A stretch of DNA of 64,000 bases, taken from Bacteroidaceae bacterium. Its GTDB lineage: Bacteria > Bacteroidota > Bacteroidia > Bacteroidales > Bacteroidaceae. Position numbers and translations under genes: made by a program. The stretch covers positions 62,001-126,000 of the forward strand of contig JAFXVZ010000044.1 of the NCBI GenBank assembly GCA_017534535.1. Direction: 5' to 3'. Of this stretch, positions 51,528 to 60,368 are shown one piece after another. The notes under the pieces were generated by a model. That model worked only from the letters and a program-made list of their open reading frames with translations. It had not been told where the DNA came from and made no database searches. The first letter of the stretch is position 1; the number at the start of each line of letters is the position of its first letter.

Positions 51528-52508
51528 ATGGATTTAAAAGTAGAGAAGCCCTATGTAGTGGGTATTGATATCGGTGGTACTAACACCGTGTTTGGTTTGG
51601 TTGACGCACGTGGTACAGTAGTTGACGTTGACAAGATCAAGACTGGCAAGTATGAGAAGGCTGAAGATTATGTAGATGCTGTTTGCACAGGTCTAGAGGC
51701 ACTGATTGAGAAGAACGGTGGCAAGGACAAGGTAAAGGGTATTGGTATCGGTGCTCCTAATGGTAATTATTATACTGGTACAATTGAGTTTGCACCAAAC
51801 CTGCCTTGGAAGGGCATCATCCCTCTGGCTCGTCTGTTTGAGGAAAGAATTGGTATCCCTACCGCTTTGACTAACGATGCTAATGCTGCAGCAATCGGTG
51901 AGATGACTTATGGTGCTGCTCGTGGTATGAAGAACTTCATCATGATTACTTTGGGTACAGGTGTTGGTAGTGGTATCGTTATCAATGGTCAAATGGTATA
52001 TGGTTGCGATGGTTTCGCTGGTGAGTTGGGTCACGTGACTATCCGTCGTGACGGTCGTCTGTGCGGTTGCGGTCGCAAGGGCTGCCTAGAGGCTTACTGC
52101 TCTGCTACAGGTGTAGCTCGCTCTGCACGTGAGAAGTTGGCTCAGAGCACTGAACCTAGTTTGTTGCGTGAAATTCCTGTGGACGACATCACTTCAAAGG
52201 ATGTATTCGATGCAGCTCAGAAGGGCGATAAGATTGCTAAGGAAATCTTCGAGTTCACTGGTCAGTTGCTGGGTGAGGCATTTGTTGACTTCATTGCTTT
52301 CTGCAGCCCAGAGGCTATCATCCTGTTCGGTGGTTTGGCACATGCAGGCGACCTGCTGTTCGAGCCTATCCGTAAGACTGTTGACGCTAACGTAATGCCT
52401 ATCTTTAAGGGCAAGTGCAAGCTGTTGATGAGTGAACTGAAGGATGCTGATACTGCTGTCTTAGGTGCAAGTGCACTGGGTTGGGAGCTCAAGGAACTGG
52501 AGGCATAA
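51528..52508 (+). CDS. ROK-family glucokinase
   Basis: ATP-dependent sugar kinase, most likely phosphorylating glucose (or a related hexose) in the cytoplasm. The 326-residue protein has the phosphate motif GIDIGGTNTVFGLVD, the active-site aspartate in LTNDANAAAIGEM, the adenosine-binding LGTGVGSGIVINGQ, the sugar-contacting ELGHVT and the ROK zinc site CGCGRKGCLEAYCS. It lacks a DNA-binding domain, so it is a kinase rather than a repressor. It has its own promoter and ends in a GC-rich terminator. Heavy use of preferred codons suggests high expression. Confidence 0.92.
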   Translation: MDLKVEKPYVVGIDIGGTNTVFGLVDARGTVVDVDKIKTGKYEKAEDYVDAVCTGLEALIEKNGGKDKVKGIGIGAPNGNYYTGTIEFAPNLPWKGIIPLARLFEERIGIPTALTNDANAAAIGEMTYGAARGMKNFIMITLGTGVGSGIVINGQMVYGCDGFAGELGHVTIRRDGRLCGCGRKGCLEAYCSATGVARSAREKLAQSTEPSLLREIPVDDITSKDVFDAAQKGDKIAKEIFEFTGQLLGEAFVDFIAFCSPEAIILFGGLAHAGDLLFEPIRKTVDANVMPIFKGKCKLLMSELKDADTAVLGASALGWELKELEA

Positions 52509-52534
52509 ACATCATTAAATGATAAATAAGAGAA

Positions 52535-52574
52535 GGGGGGAGCTGTACATTGTCACTGCTCCCCCTCTCTCTTT
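52535..52574. terminator. Terminator between the ROK kinase and surface protein genes
   Basis: GGGGGAGC (52536-52543) pairs with GCTCCCCC (52558-52565) and is followed by TCTCTCTTT. It lies between convergent genes. Confidence 0.75.
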
Positions 52575-52595
52575 AGTTTCCCCTTTTTCTATATC

Positions 52596-53903
52596 TTATT
52601 CAACATAAAATGCCTTTAAGGCAGGGATATCGCCCGTGAATTGGAAGGTCCCGAAAGAATCTCCCACTTTGCTCAGCACATATACTTGCTTGCCATAAGC
52701 CACTGCGGAGGCAGAAGTAGCCTCCTCTGTGCCTCGCATGATGTAGTCGCCTAAAGGCATGGGAGTATGGTCGGTAAGTGTCAGTACAATATCGCCGTTG
52801 GCATCCAGTGCCTGTGCATCAGCCATGATAATTACCGCCACTCCGGCAGGGGTGATGTTGCCGTCGCCTACCATGTACAGCTCCTTATTGCCGTCCAGCG
52901 TAAAGGCTGACGCACCCTCAGGAAGCAGGTAGCTGTCTGTGGGATGATAGAACGTAGTCCAATACTTGGTTACTCCGTTCAGGCTTGCCTGGTTGGCTGC
53001 GATGTTCATCGTAGCAAGTGGAGTCCACTTGGCATAGAGAGTTGTGCTACGGCGGATACTACTGAAATTAGTAGCCACTGTGCATTCTTTATTATTGTAC
53101 CAGCCACCGAAGTCGTAGCCTGCTGCCGTGGGGGCTGCTGGCTCTGTTATTTTGCCTCTACTAAAGAAACTTTCAGAAAAAGTGGCTGGCCCGTGGCCGT
53201 TTGTGTCGTATGTAATATAGATGAATGGTCTGTTACCACCATCGTAAGATGGTGGTTTGGGTTGTGTGGTATTATACTCTTTGCCGTTAAAATTTACACT
53301 TGCAGTACAATCTATAATCTGATTAGATCTTTCAGTTTCTGTTATACTAGCGTTAATCGTTCTGATAAGGCCAGGACTGGCTGTGCAGATGAACGTTGCT
53401 GTGCAGGTTGGAAAGTCAGGCCAGTTCCACGTTGGTCCATTTGCCGGCGTGCAGGTGATGGTGCAGGTTATTGTGCTGCTTGAGCCAGCGCCTGCCCCGT
53501 TTGTTTCGCCAGAAGAGCTCTGCCCCTCAGTGAGACTGGTTATGCTTGAAACCGGCCATTCCGTTGCATTGGCATACAAAGCTGACGTGCTCCCTGAATT
53601 GCTGTTCCGTCTTACCATCAAGCATCCGTTTTCCTCAATGAGCTGCACAGAGGTCGTTTCCGACGTATTTATCCCCGTCCACTCCACTTTGTAGAAATGG
53701 TCGCTGTAGGCAAAATATCCTGTGGCAGAACCTGATGAACAGCTGAGGAAGCCGGTGAAGGCATCAGCCCTTGCCGTCAACGTGGTGAGCGACATTAATA
53801 ATAAAGCAGCGAAAAAGGTTGTAAATAACCTCTGATGTGCGCAGATGCCTTTAGTATGGGCAGCTACTAAATCCTTGTTTGTTAGATTCTTCTGGTTGTC
53901 CAT
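52596..53903 (-). CDS. Secreted protein with InlB B-repeat (Listeria-Bacteroides repeat)
   Basis: A 435-residue exported protein. The start ATG 53903 (MDNQKNLTNKDL) is chosen because the -7 element lies at 53929-53936; the longer frame would contain it. A signal segment (LFTTFFAALLLMSLTTLTARA) follows a charged N-terminus of about 24 residues. The middle has a Ser/Thr/Cys-rich stretch, then an InlB B-type repeat (YDTNGHGPATFSE ... GYDFGGWYNNKE ... LYAKW) at about residues 255-325, then a beta-rich C-terminal region. No clear Por-type sorting tail is seen. Such repeats occur in adhesins and other surface proteins; the ligand is unknown. Confidence 0.72.
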   Translation of the reverse strand: MDNQKNLTNKDLVAAHTKGICAHQRLFTTFFAALLLMSLTTLTARADAFTGFLSCSSGSATGYFAYSDHFYKVEWTGINTSETTSVQLIEENGCLMVRRNSNSGSTSALYANATEWPVSSITSLTEGQSSSGETNGAGAGSSSTITCTITCTPANGPTWNWPDFPTCTATFICTASPGLIRTINASITETERSNQIIDCTASVNFNGKEYNTTQPKPPSYDGGNRPFIYITYDTNGHGPATFSESFFSRGKITEPAAPTAAGYDFGGWYNNKECTVATNFSSIRRSTTLYAKWTPLATMNIAANQASLNGVTKYWTTFYHPTDSYLLPEGASAFTLDGNKELYMVGDGNITPAGVAVIIMADAQALDANGDIVLTLTDHTPMPLGDYIMRGTEEATSASAVAYGKQVYVLSKVGDSFGTFQFTGDIPALKAFYVE

Positions 53904-53928
53904 GCTGTCAGTCAGTTTAAAAGTTGTG

Positions 53929-53959
53929 CAAATATACAAATAAAAGAGGGGGAAAGCAA
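53929..53959 (-). promoter_or_regulatory. Promoter of the InlB-repeat gene
   Basis: On the minus strand TTG (53957-53959), 20 bases, TATATTTG (53929-53936). Confidence 0.62.
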
Positions 53960-54051
53960 GTGATTCCAGAACTTTTTCAATCAAAACTTGTACTGAGTAA
54001 ACTTAGATGATATCCGCTCCGCTTGACATGGAAAGGAATGCGTTTTCCCAT

Positions 54052-54129
54052 AACCCTATTGTTTCTGCTAGTTTAACCATAGGTTTACAGGTCGTTAACC
54101 TATGGTTTAGGCTAGCTTAACCTATGTCT
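54052..54129. repeat. Array 4: four near-palindromes in exact 22-bp register
   Basis: Cores ACCCTATTGTT, AACCATAGGTT, AACCTATGGTT and AACCTATGTCT are centred at 54058, 54080, 54102 and 54124, each 22 bp apart. The arms are AACC and GGTT. The linkers are also partly conserved (GCTAG before two units). The array lies between the end of pepD and the start of the InlB-repeat gene, both on the minus strand. Confidence 0.85.
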
Positions 54130-54155
54130 TTTTTTATTGCTTGTCTATGTATGAT

Positions 54156-54266
54156 GTGAAGCGGTGAAGTTATATATACTAACATTTATATATAGTAATT
54201 ACATTTAGTTAAGTATTAAATATAAGTATATAGTAAAAGACGCATACACGAGATTCACCGCTTCAC
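54156..54266. repeat. 13-bp perfect inverted repeat around 85 bp of AT-rich DNA (MITE-like)
   Basis: GTGAAGCGGTGAA (54156-54168) and TTCACCGCTTCAC (54254-54266) are perfect complements. The interior is about four-fifths A+T with several TATATA runs. No target-site duplication is visible. It lies 12 bp before the pepD stop and 27 bp after array 4. It may be a small non-autonomous element or a large hairpin. Confidence 0.75.
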
Positions 54267-54277
54267 AAGCCCTCTGT

Positions 54278-55735
54278 TTACTTCTCAGGTACCTGAGCCA
54301 ACGTTGCTACCAGGAAGTTCCAGAACTTAGGAACACTTGGAATGAAGGCACGTTCGCCCGGGGTATGAGGAGACTCCAGCGTTGGACCGAAAGAGATCAT
54401 GTCCATCTTGGGGTAGATGGCGCCGATGATGCCACACTCCAGGCCAGCATGGATAACCTTCACCAAAGGTTCCTTACCAAACTGCTCTTTGTAGCTCTTA
54501 CGCATAGCTGCCAAAATAGGAGAATCAACATTGGGCTGCCAACCTGAGTAACCTCCACTTGTTTCAGTTTTCAGACCTGCCATGTTGAAACAAGACTCTA
54601 AACAGTCAGCCAAATAATCTTTCATGCCGTCATTTGAACTGCGAGCCAAGATTTTTATACCCACATTGCCACCACCGATGTTTACGATAGCCAAGTTAGA
54701 TGAAGTTTCTACAGTGTCTGGTACAGTAGGTATCATGCGCATGGTACCGTTCTGACAAGCCATGATGACAGCGATAATGTTGTCTTGAATCTCTTCTGGT
54801 ACTTTAGTGGTAGGCGTTTCTGTATCTTCCATCTTCAGATAAATATCTTTCTCTATTGGATAGAATTCGGCATTCAGCTGTGCCTCATATTCTTGGATAT
54901 AGGTATCGAGCCCCTCCAAATCGTCAGGGTTGAATAGCAGCACGGCCTGTGCCTCGCGTGGAATAGCATTACGCATATTGCCCCCACCGAATGATGCCAA
55001 TTCACAGTCGAACTCAATCAGAAGGTCATGCACTACACGTGCCATTTGTTTGATAGCATTGGCACGGCCTTCGTTAATTTCCATGCCTGAGTGCCCGCCA
55101 CGCAAGCCTTTCAGTACAATTATCTTGGCAATGAAACCAGGAGTAGGGGGTACCTCTTGATATTGCATGGAAGAAGTGATGTCAAGTCCACCAGCACAGC
55201 CGATGTAGAGCTCGCCCTCTGACTCAGAGTCAAGGTTCAACAGGATATCTCCCTTCAGTGTATCAGGACTTAAGGCAAAAGCACCAAACATACCTGTCTC
55301 CTCGTCCTTAGTAATCAATGCCTCCAGTGGGCCATGCTTGATATCTTTTGACTCCAATACCGCCATGATGGCTGCTACACCCAAACCATCGTCGGCACCC
55401 AGGGTAGTTCCCTTTGCGCGAACCCAGTTGCCATCAATCCAGGTCTGGATAGGGTCTTTTACAAAGTTGTGCTCTACATCCGCTACCTTCTGAGGTACCA
55501 TGTCCATGTGTGCCTGCAGCACCACACCCTTGCGGTTCTCCATGCCAGAAGTAGCTGGTTTGCGTATCACCACATTGCCTGCGCTATCAGTGAAAGCTTC
55601 TAGACCAAGATTCTTACCGAAGTTTACTAAATATTCGCTCACCTGTTCGCAGTGTCCTGAAGGACGGGGAATCAGTGTGAGCGCATGGAAATTCTTCCAT
55701 ACCCCTTGAGGGGCTAAATCCAATATTGTACTCAT
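54278..55735 (-). CDS. pepD: Aminoacyl-histidine dipeptidase (PepD, M20C)
   Basis: Cytoplasmic zinc dipeptidase of family M20 that splits Xaa-His and other dipeptides. The 485-residue length is exact for PepD. Metal and catalytic residues are seen in VVLQAHMDMVPQ, TTLGADDGLGVAA, ALITKDEETGMFGAF, LLNLDSESEGE and the late VIHAGLECGIIG; the lid domain lies between (about 205-395), with GLRGGHSGMEINEGRANAIK. It is a single gene with a likely -7 element (TATATTCG) at 55780-55787. Confidence 0.94.
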   Translation of the reverse strand: MSTILDLAPQGVWKNFHALTLIPRPSGHCEQVSEYLVNFGKNLGLEAFTDSAGNVVIRKPATSGMENRKGVVLQAHMDMVPQKVADVEHNFVKDPIQTWIDGNWVRAKGTTLGADDGLGVAAIMAVLESKDIKHGPLEALITKDEETGMFGAFALSPDTLKGDILLNLDSESEGELYIGCAGGLDITSSMQYQEVPPTPGFIAKIIVLKGLRGGHSGMEINEGRANAIKQMARVVHDLLIEFDCELASFGGGNMRNAIPREAQAVLLFNPDDLEGLDTYIQEYEAQLNAEFYPIEKDIYLKMEDTETPTTKVPEEIQDNIIAVIMACQNGTMRMIPTVPDTVETSSNLAIVNIGGGNVGIKILARSSNDGMKDYLADCLESCFNMAGLKTETSGGYSGWQPNVDSPILAAMRKSYKEQFGKEPLVKVIHAGLECGIIGAIYPKMDMISFGPTLESPHTPGERAFIPSVPKFWNFLVATLAQVPEK

Positions 55736-55850
55736 GAGATTAGCTGTTTAAAAGGTTAAATATTTCGTTTCATAGTCTGCGAATATACAATTTTAATTTG
55801 GTAAATCTCGTTTTCTTGCGTTTTTTTATGGCAATTTCACAATAAAAGCC

Positions 55851-55858
55851 TATTTTTG
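55851..55858 (+). promoter_or_regulatory. -7 element of the SARP-type regulator gene
   Basis: TATTTTTG fits TAnnTTTG, 22 bases before the start codon. Confidence 0.6.
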
Positions 55859-55880
55859 CCCTATCTTGTATAGATAGGAT

Positions 55881-58520
55881 ATGAAAAACGCAAGGGAAAT
55901 ATATATAATGGTGAGCCTACTGATGACTTGCTGGTGCTGTTTAGCACAGGCACAACAGACGGCTCAATTGGCGCAACAGATCAATAGCCAGCGCATCGCC
56001 GATGTGGAGGCAGGTCTTACCTATGGTGAGAGTATGTTCGTCATCTCCAACTATTCATGTCTGAATGGATTCACGAAAGAAACCGCATCAGTGTCGGAAT
56101 TGCTGGGCAGTCAAGTGGAAGGCTTCTATTTCTACCTGAAAGAGGATGTACACAGCAAGCAGGTGGTGATGCGTAAGCCAGACGGTACCTTCGTGCCTTT
56201 CGTCACAGCCTTGCGAGACATTAGGCAGAGTCTCAATGCCAATCCTTATCAGTTTATTACCCTTTTCCTCGATTTCAATGTGGAGCTTGACCTGACAAAA
56301 GCCTTTACCGATGCTGGTCTGGTGGATTTCCTGTTTGAATATGGCCAGCGCACCAATTGGCCCACCCTGCAGGAGATGAAGGCAGCCGAGAAGCGGCTGG
56401 TGGCGTTTGAGGTGCAGGATCATGTGAACAGTCCGGCATGGCTGCATCCTATGACCGACCTCGTAATACATACCGACCCCGACTGGGGTAATAGCATGAA
56501 CAGCATAGAGCTACAGGAAGACAAAATGAAGAAAAACCTTACCATCTTTACCGGTTTCAAGAATGTGGAAGCCATGCAGTTCAGAAGTGGCAACCTTTAT
56601 GAAACTTCACGTTACACGCCTTATCTGGTGAATGCGGTAAGAGACACCTGGATCAATGAAGGGCGAGTACCCAACTTTATTCTGATTGACAGATACGGTG
56701 AGTGGGTAGGGGCTACTATGAGAAACCTCAGGAGCTTTAACCTGGTGTTTGGCGCTGTGGTTAGTCGTGATGAACTGGTGAACTATGTCAACTGGGAAGG
56801 TATGAACAATGCCACTACTGGCCTGTTCTGTTTCCCTTTGGAGAGTGGGCTGGAGATGATGCTCAGCCCATTAGTGCCTGGTTTCCGTGTGCAACCCGAG
56901 AAGTTGTATGCTACTGGCAATCAGAAAAGAGTGATGATGCAGACTTTTAATGCTACCCCTGTAAACATTGACCAGCACTTGGAGTTGTGGCTGCCTTTCA
57001 ACGGCGAAATGGAGAATGCTTCTGCTAAAGATGCCACTGTGACCAACCAGGGGGTAGAGTTCAACTTCGACACGAGTCATGGACAGGTTGCTTACTTTAA
57101 CAGTAAGAGTAAGATAAACCTGCCTACCTCACAGGACCTTCTGTTGCGTGATCACGATTTCACCGTGCAAGTGTGGCTCAAGATCCCCAAGTATGAGGAG
57201 GGTAAGCAAGACTATTGTATTATCGGCTCTAAGACTAGTGCCTATCAGCAGGCATTGCACCTGTTGGTGCGTAACAAGAAACCTTACATGGGCTTCTATA
57301 ACAACGATATTGAGGGTAGAACTACCATTGAACCCAATAAATGGTACAACTTGACTTGGCGTTTCAATAAGCAGAATGGTGAACAAGCTATTTTTGTGAA
57401 TGGCAAATTGGATGCCATTGCTACAGGTCGTCCAGGTTATATGGGCAGTGATAGTCTGTATGTGGGCTATACCAGTATTAATCAGTCGTATTACACTGGC
57501 ATGATGGACAACCTTGCCGTTTGGTCAAGAGTGCTGAGTGAGAAGGAGATACTTGGCTTGAGCAACCAGGTGATAGAAGTGCAGGTAACGCCTACCGATT
57601 CATTTTGGCAACTGAATGGGTGGCTCTTGGCTGCTTTAGTAGGACTTATTTTGGCCATTCTCGCCCTGTATTGGTATATCAGGTGGCGTGCCCAGCATCA
57701 TTTGCTCAAGCAGAATGGCACACTGCCTGAAATAGATGATAGAGTTATGGAACAGCAAGCAACAGTGGGATTGGTGCCTACCGTCAAAAATAGTATCCAC
57801 CTGTTTGGTCCGTTCTTAGTAATAGATAAGGATGGAGAAGACATCACAACCCTTTTCACCCCTAAGTTGAAACGTCTGTTCTTCCTGTTGCTGGTGAGTT
57901 CCGTTCGTGGTAAGCATGGTATTAATGGGGTAGAGATGAACGACTTTATTTGGGGCAAGGACAGCAAAAATGCCAAAAGCCTACGCAGTGTGTCTGTGCT
58001 GAAGCTGCGTAAGATATTGGAACGCCTTAATAAAGTGGAGATAGCTTTCCACGCCAATAAATATGTGTTGGTGATGAGTCGCGATGTATATTGTGACTAT
58101 ATGCAGTGTTTGGCCATGATTGAGGGTAAGCGCATTGAGAGTCGCAAGGATTTTGAACGCTTCTTCGAGATTGTACAGCGTGGCGAAGCATTTGCAGGTG
58201 AGTCTTTCAACTGGTTGGACGATGATAAGAGCTATGTCTGTAACACGGCAGTGGATGTGATGACTCATTTCATTAGTACCTTTCAGTTACCTGCTGAAGC
58301 TGATGAGGTGATTCATGTAGCCAACAAGATACTGGAGAATGACCCATGCAATGAGGAGGCTCTCTCTTATCTGACACGTGCCTTAATCAGTCAGAACAAC
58401 TTCAAGCAAGCCCGCTATGCCTATGAGAGTTTCTGCACCGAGTATGCCGTGGCATACGGCGAGCCTTTCAATATGAGCTTCGATGAACTGGTCAAAGAGG
58501 CAAAAGTAATCGATAATTAG
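55881..58520 (+). CDS. Membrane-spanning regulator: PLC-like and LamG sensor, TM helix, SARP-type DNA-binding domain
   Basis: An 879-residue one-component regulator. After a signal peptide ending CLAQAQ, residues about 40-340 resemble a PI-PLC X domain barrel (YQFITLFLDFN ... FEYGQRTNWPTLQEMKAAEKRLVAFEV), but the usual catalytic histidines are absent: the first site reads SNYSC. Residues about 365-560 form a LamG/concanavalin-like domain (FTVQVWLKIP; WYNLTWRFN). One membrane helix (about 575-600, LLAALVGLILAILALYWYI) leads to a cytoplasmic winged helix (LFFLLLVSSVRG ... SVSVLKLRKILERL) and a BTAD-like helical repeat of the SARP family. It probably binds a periplasmic glycan or sugar and controls the oxidoreductase genes just downstream. 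Confidence 0.78.
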   Translation: MKNAREIYIMVSLLMTCWCCLAQAQQTAQLAQQINSQRIADVEAGLTYGESMFVISNYSCLNGFTKETASVSELLGSQVEGFYFYLKEDVHSKQVVMRKPDGTFVPFVTALRDIRQSLNANPYQFITLFLDFNVELDLTKAFTDAGLVDFLFEYGQRTNWPTLQEMKAAEKRLVAFEVQDHVNSPAWLHPMTDLVIHTDPDWGNSMNSIELQEDKMKKNLTIFTGFKNVEAMQFRSGNLYETSRYTPYLVNAVRDTWINEGRVPNFILIDRYGEWVGATMRNLRSFNLVFGAVVSRDELVNYVNWEGMNNATTGLFCFPLESGLEMMLSPLVPGFRVQPEKLYATGNQKRVMMQTFNATPVNIDQHLELWLPFNGEMENASAKDATVTNQGVEFNFDTSHGQVAYFNSKSKINLPTSQDLLLRDHDFTVQVWLKIPKYEEGKQDYCIIGSKTSAYQQALHLLVRNKKPYMGFYNNDIEGRTTIEPNKWYNLTWRFNKQNGEQAIFVNGKLDAIATGRPGYMGSDSLYVGYTSINQSYYTGMMDNLAVWSRVLSEKEILGLSNQVIEVQVTPTDSFWQLNGWLLAALVGLILAILALYWYIRWRAQHHLLKQNGTLPEIDDRVMEQQATVGLVPTVKNSIHLFGPFLVIDKDGEDITTLFTPKLKRLFFLLLVSSVRGKHGINGVEMNDFIWGKDSKNAKSLRSVSVLKLRKILERLNKVEIAFHANKYVLVMSRDVYCDYMQCLAMIEGKRIESRKDFERFFEIVQRGEAFAGESFNWLDDDKSYVCNTAVDVMTHFISTFQLPAEADEVIHVANKILENDPCNEEALSYLTRALISQNNFKQARYAYESFCTEYAVAYGEPFNMSFDELVKEAKVIDN

Positions 58521-58686
58521 CCTCGTTGAGAATTATTTTCAGTCTTTTTGTTTTTTTTTACCTTGCATTGTATTTCAGTTAGTTGCTGTTAATTTGCTAT
58601 GCGTATTAGTCCTTTATTAGCCCTATATTAATGTGGTATTAAATAACCGTTAATATAGAGTTTGTAGGGGGTGTTGTATATTAGCG

Positions 58687-58747
58687 TTGTCAAGCGGGCG
58701 TTGCATCCAATTGACAAAGGTTAATAAGGTGAATAAATAATTGTCAA
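58687..58747. promoter_or_regulatory. Three TTGTCAA/TTGACAA sites upstream of the oxidoreductase genes
   Basis: TTGTCAA at 58687-58693, its inverse TTGACAA at 58711-58717, and TTGTCAA at 58741-58747 lie in the 245-bp gap between the regulator and the first oxidoreductase. They may be operator sites for the regulator. No TAnnTTTG promoter was found in this gap. Confidence 0.4.
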
Positions 58748-58765
58748 ATTAAAATTTTTAATTGT

Positions 58766-60283
58766 ATGAGTGAATCTAATTCCATGATGTTCTCTCGTCG
58801 GAGTTTTATGAAGACAGGTGCAGCTGCAGTGGCAGGCTTTACCATCGCTCCGAGTGTTGTATTGGGTAAGACCTATGGTCATGTACCCCCAAGTGATCAA
58901 ATTAACATTGCTGGTATCGGTTTCGGTAGCCAAGGTGGTGGTGACTTGCAGAACATTGCAGATCCGGATGCTCCTGTAAAGCGTTCAGGTGCAGGTGGCA
59001 TGGCGTATGTACCTCGTCAGCCATATGCAGGTATCCAGCCTCAGCGTCAGCAGCGCCGTGCTTCTGACAGCATCGTTCAGATGGGCGATGCAGGCCGTGA
59101 ACCTATACACCATGCTAATATCTATGCATTGTGCGATGTGGATACTGAGTATGCTGCTCATATCTTCAATGCCTACTACAAGGCTAAGAGATATACCGAC
59201 TTCCGTGAAATGATCGAGAAGGAGAAGGATATCGACGGCGTTTTGATCGGTACTCCTGACCATACACACGCTATCATTGCTGCAACAGCCATGAAGGCAG
59301 GTAAGGCTGTGTTCGTTGAGAAACCAATGGCTAAGACCATCAAAGAGGTTCGCTACCTTGCCGAACTGGCTAAGAAAACAGGTGTTGTTACTCAGATGGG
59401 TAACCAGGGACACAACGTTGAGGGTACATACCAGACCGTTGAGTGGATCCGCAGTGGCGTTATCGGCAACGTATCAGAGGTCCACATGTGGTCAAACCGT
59501 CCAATGTGGAGACAAGGTTACTTCGAGCGTCCTGCAGGGCAGGCTATCCCTCAGAATTTGGATTATGACCTGTGGTTAGGCCCGGCTCCAGAGAAACCTT
59601 ATAATCCGGCAGTGCTGCACTTCTCATGGCGTGGTCTGTGGGACTATGGTACAGGTGCCATGGGTGATATGGGTGCCCACACCTTTGATGCGCCTATCTG
59701 GGCATTAGGTCTGGGTATGCCTGACAAGATTATGGCTACTACCACTCCTTATAACGATGAGTTCCTGCCACAGGCTGAGGCTGTTAAGTATCACTTCCCA
59801 GCTCGTGAGGTTGACTCTCTGGATGGCAAGAAGAAGATCAAGATGCCTGAGTGCGTTGTTACATGGACCGACGGTGGTATCAAGCCTTACCGCCCATTCG
59901 AACTGGAGAATGGTCGTGCACTGCGCGAGTGCCTCTATGTAGGTGACAAGGGCATGATGATGCACGGAACTCACGGTGCAAGTCCTGAACTCGTTCCTAA
60001 CCGTCCAGGATGGAAGGAGCCTGCTAAGGTGCTCACTCGTCCAAAGAATATCTATGTTGACTGGGTTGAGGCTATCAAGGAAGGTCGCAAGGCTGCCAAC
60101 GACTTTGAGGTTTCTGCTAAGCTGACTGAGATTATGTTGCTGACCAACATTGCCGTAGCTGCTCAGAATACCAATATTACATTGGAATATGATGCTGCCA
60201 ACATGCGCATTACCAACCTGGAGGAAGCTAACAACTACTTCCACTACGAGTATCGTAAGGGTTGGGAGTTGCCAGCTATCTAA
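58766..60283 (+). CDS. Tat-exported Gfo/Idh/MocA family oxidoreductase, first copy
   Basis: NAD(P)-dependent periplasmic oxidoreductase of 505 residues. The N-terminus has a twin-arginine signal (FSRRSFMKTGAAAVAGF), meaning it is exported folded with its cofactor. The Rossmann motif is IAGIGFGSQGGG, followed by an insertion (about 75-105) and the family signature VFVEKPMAKT near residue 190. HMWSNRPMWRQGY and MGAHTFDAPIWALG are the catalytic-region blocks. Relatives oxidise sugars at C3 or act as GH109-type glycosidases. Its paralogue lies 1.4 kb downstream. A strong terminator follows at 60301-60340. Confidence 0.9.
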   Translation: MSESNSMMFSRRSFMKTGAAAVAGFTIAPSVVLGKTYGHVPPSDQINIAGIGFGSQGGGDLQNIADPDAPVKRSGAGGMAYVPRQPYAGIQPQRQQRRASDSIVQMGDAGREPIHHANIYALCDVDTEYAAHIFNAYYKAKRYTDFREMIEKEKDIDGVLIGTPDHTHAIIAATAMKAGKAVFVEKPMAKTIKEVRYLAELAKKTGVVTQMGNQGHNVEGTYQTVEWIRSGVIGNVSEVHMWSNRPMWRQGYFERPAGQAIPQNLDYDLWLGPAPEKPYNPAVLHFSWRGLWDYGTGAMGDMGAHTFDAPIWALGLGMPDKIMATTTPYNDEFLPQAEAVKYHFPAREVDSLDGKKKIKMPECVVTWTDGGIKPYRPFELENGRALRECLYVGDKGMMMHGTHGASPELVPNRPGWKEPAKVLTRPKNIYVDWVEAIKEGRKAANDFEVSAKLTEIMLLTNIAVAAQNTNITLEYDAANMRITNLEEANNYFHYEYRKGWELPAI

Positions 60284-60300
60284 TTAAATTAAATTTTAAC

Positions 60301-60340
60301 CCGCTACCTCTTTGCTTATGTATGGGAGGTGGCGGTTTTT
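60301..60340 (+). terminator. Terminator after the first oxidoreductase
   Basis: CCGCTACCTC (60301-60310) pairs with GAGGTGGCGG (60326-60335) with one G-T, followed by TTTTT. Confidence 0.8.
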
Positions 60341-60368
60341 CATTCAATCAGAATAAATCCTATTACGT

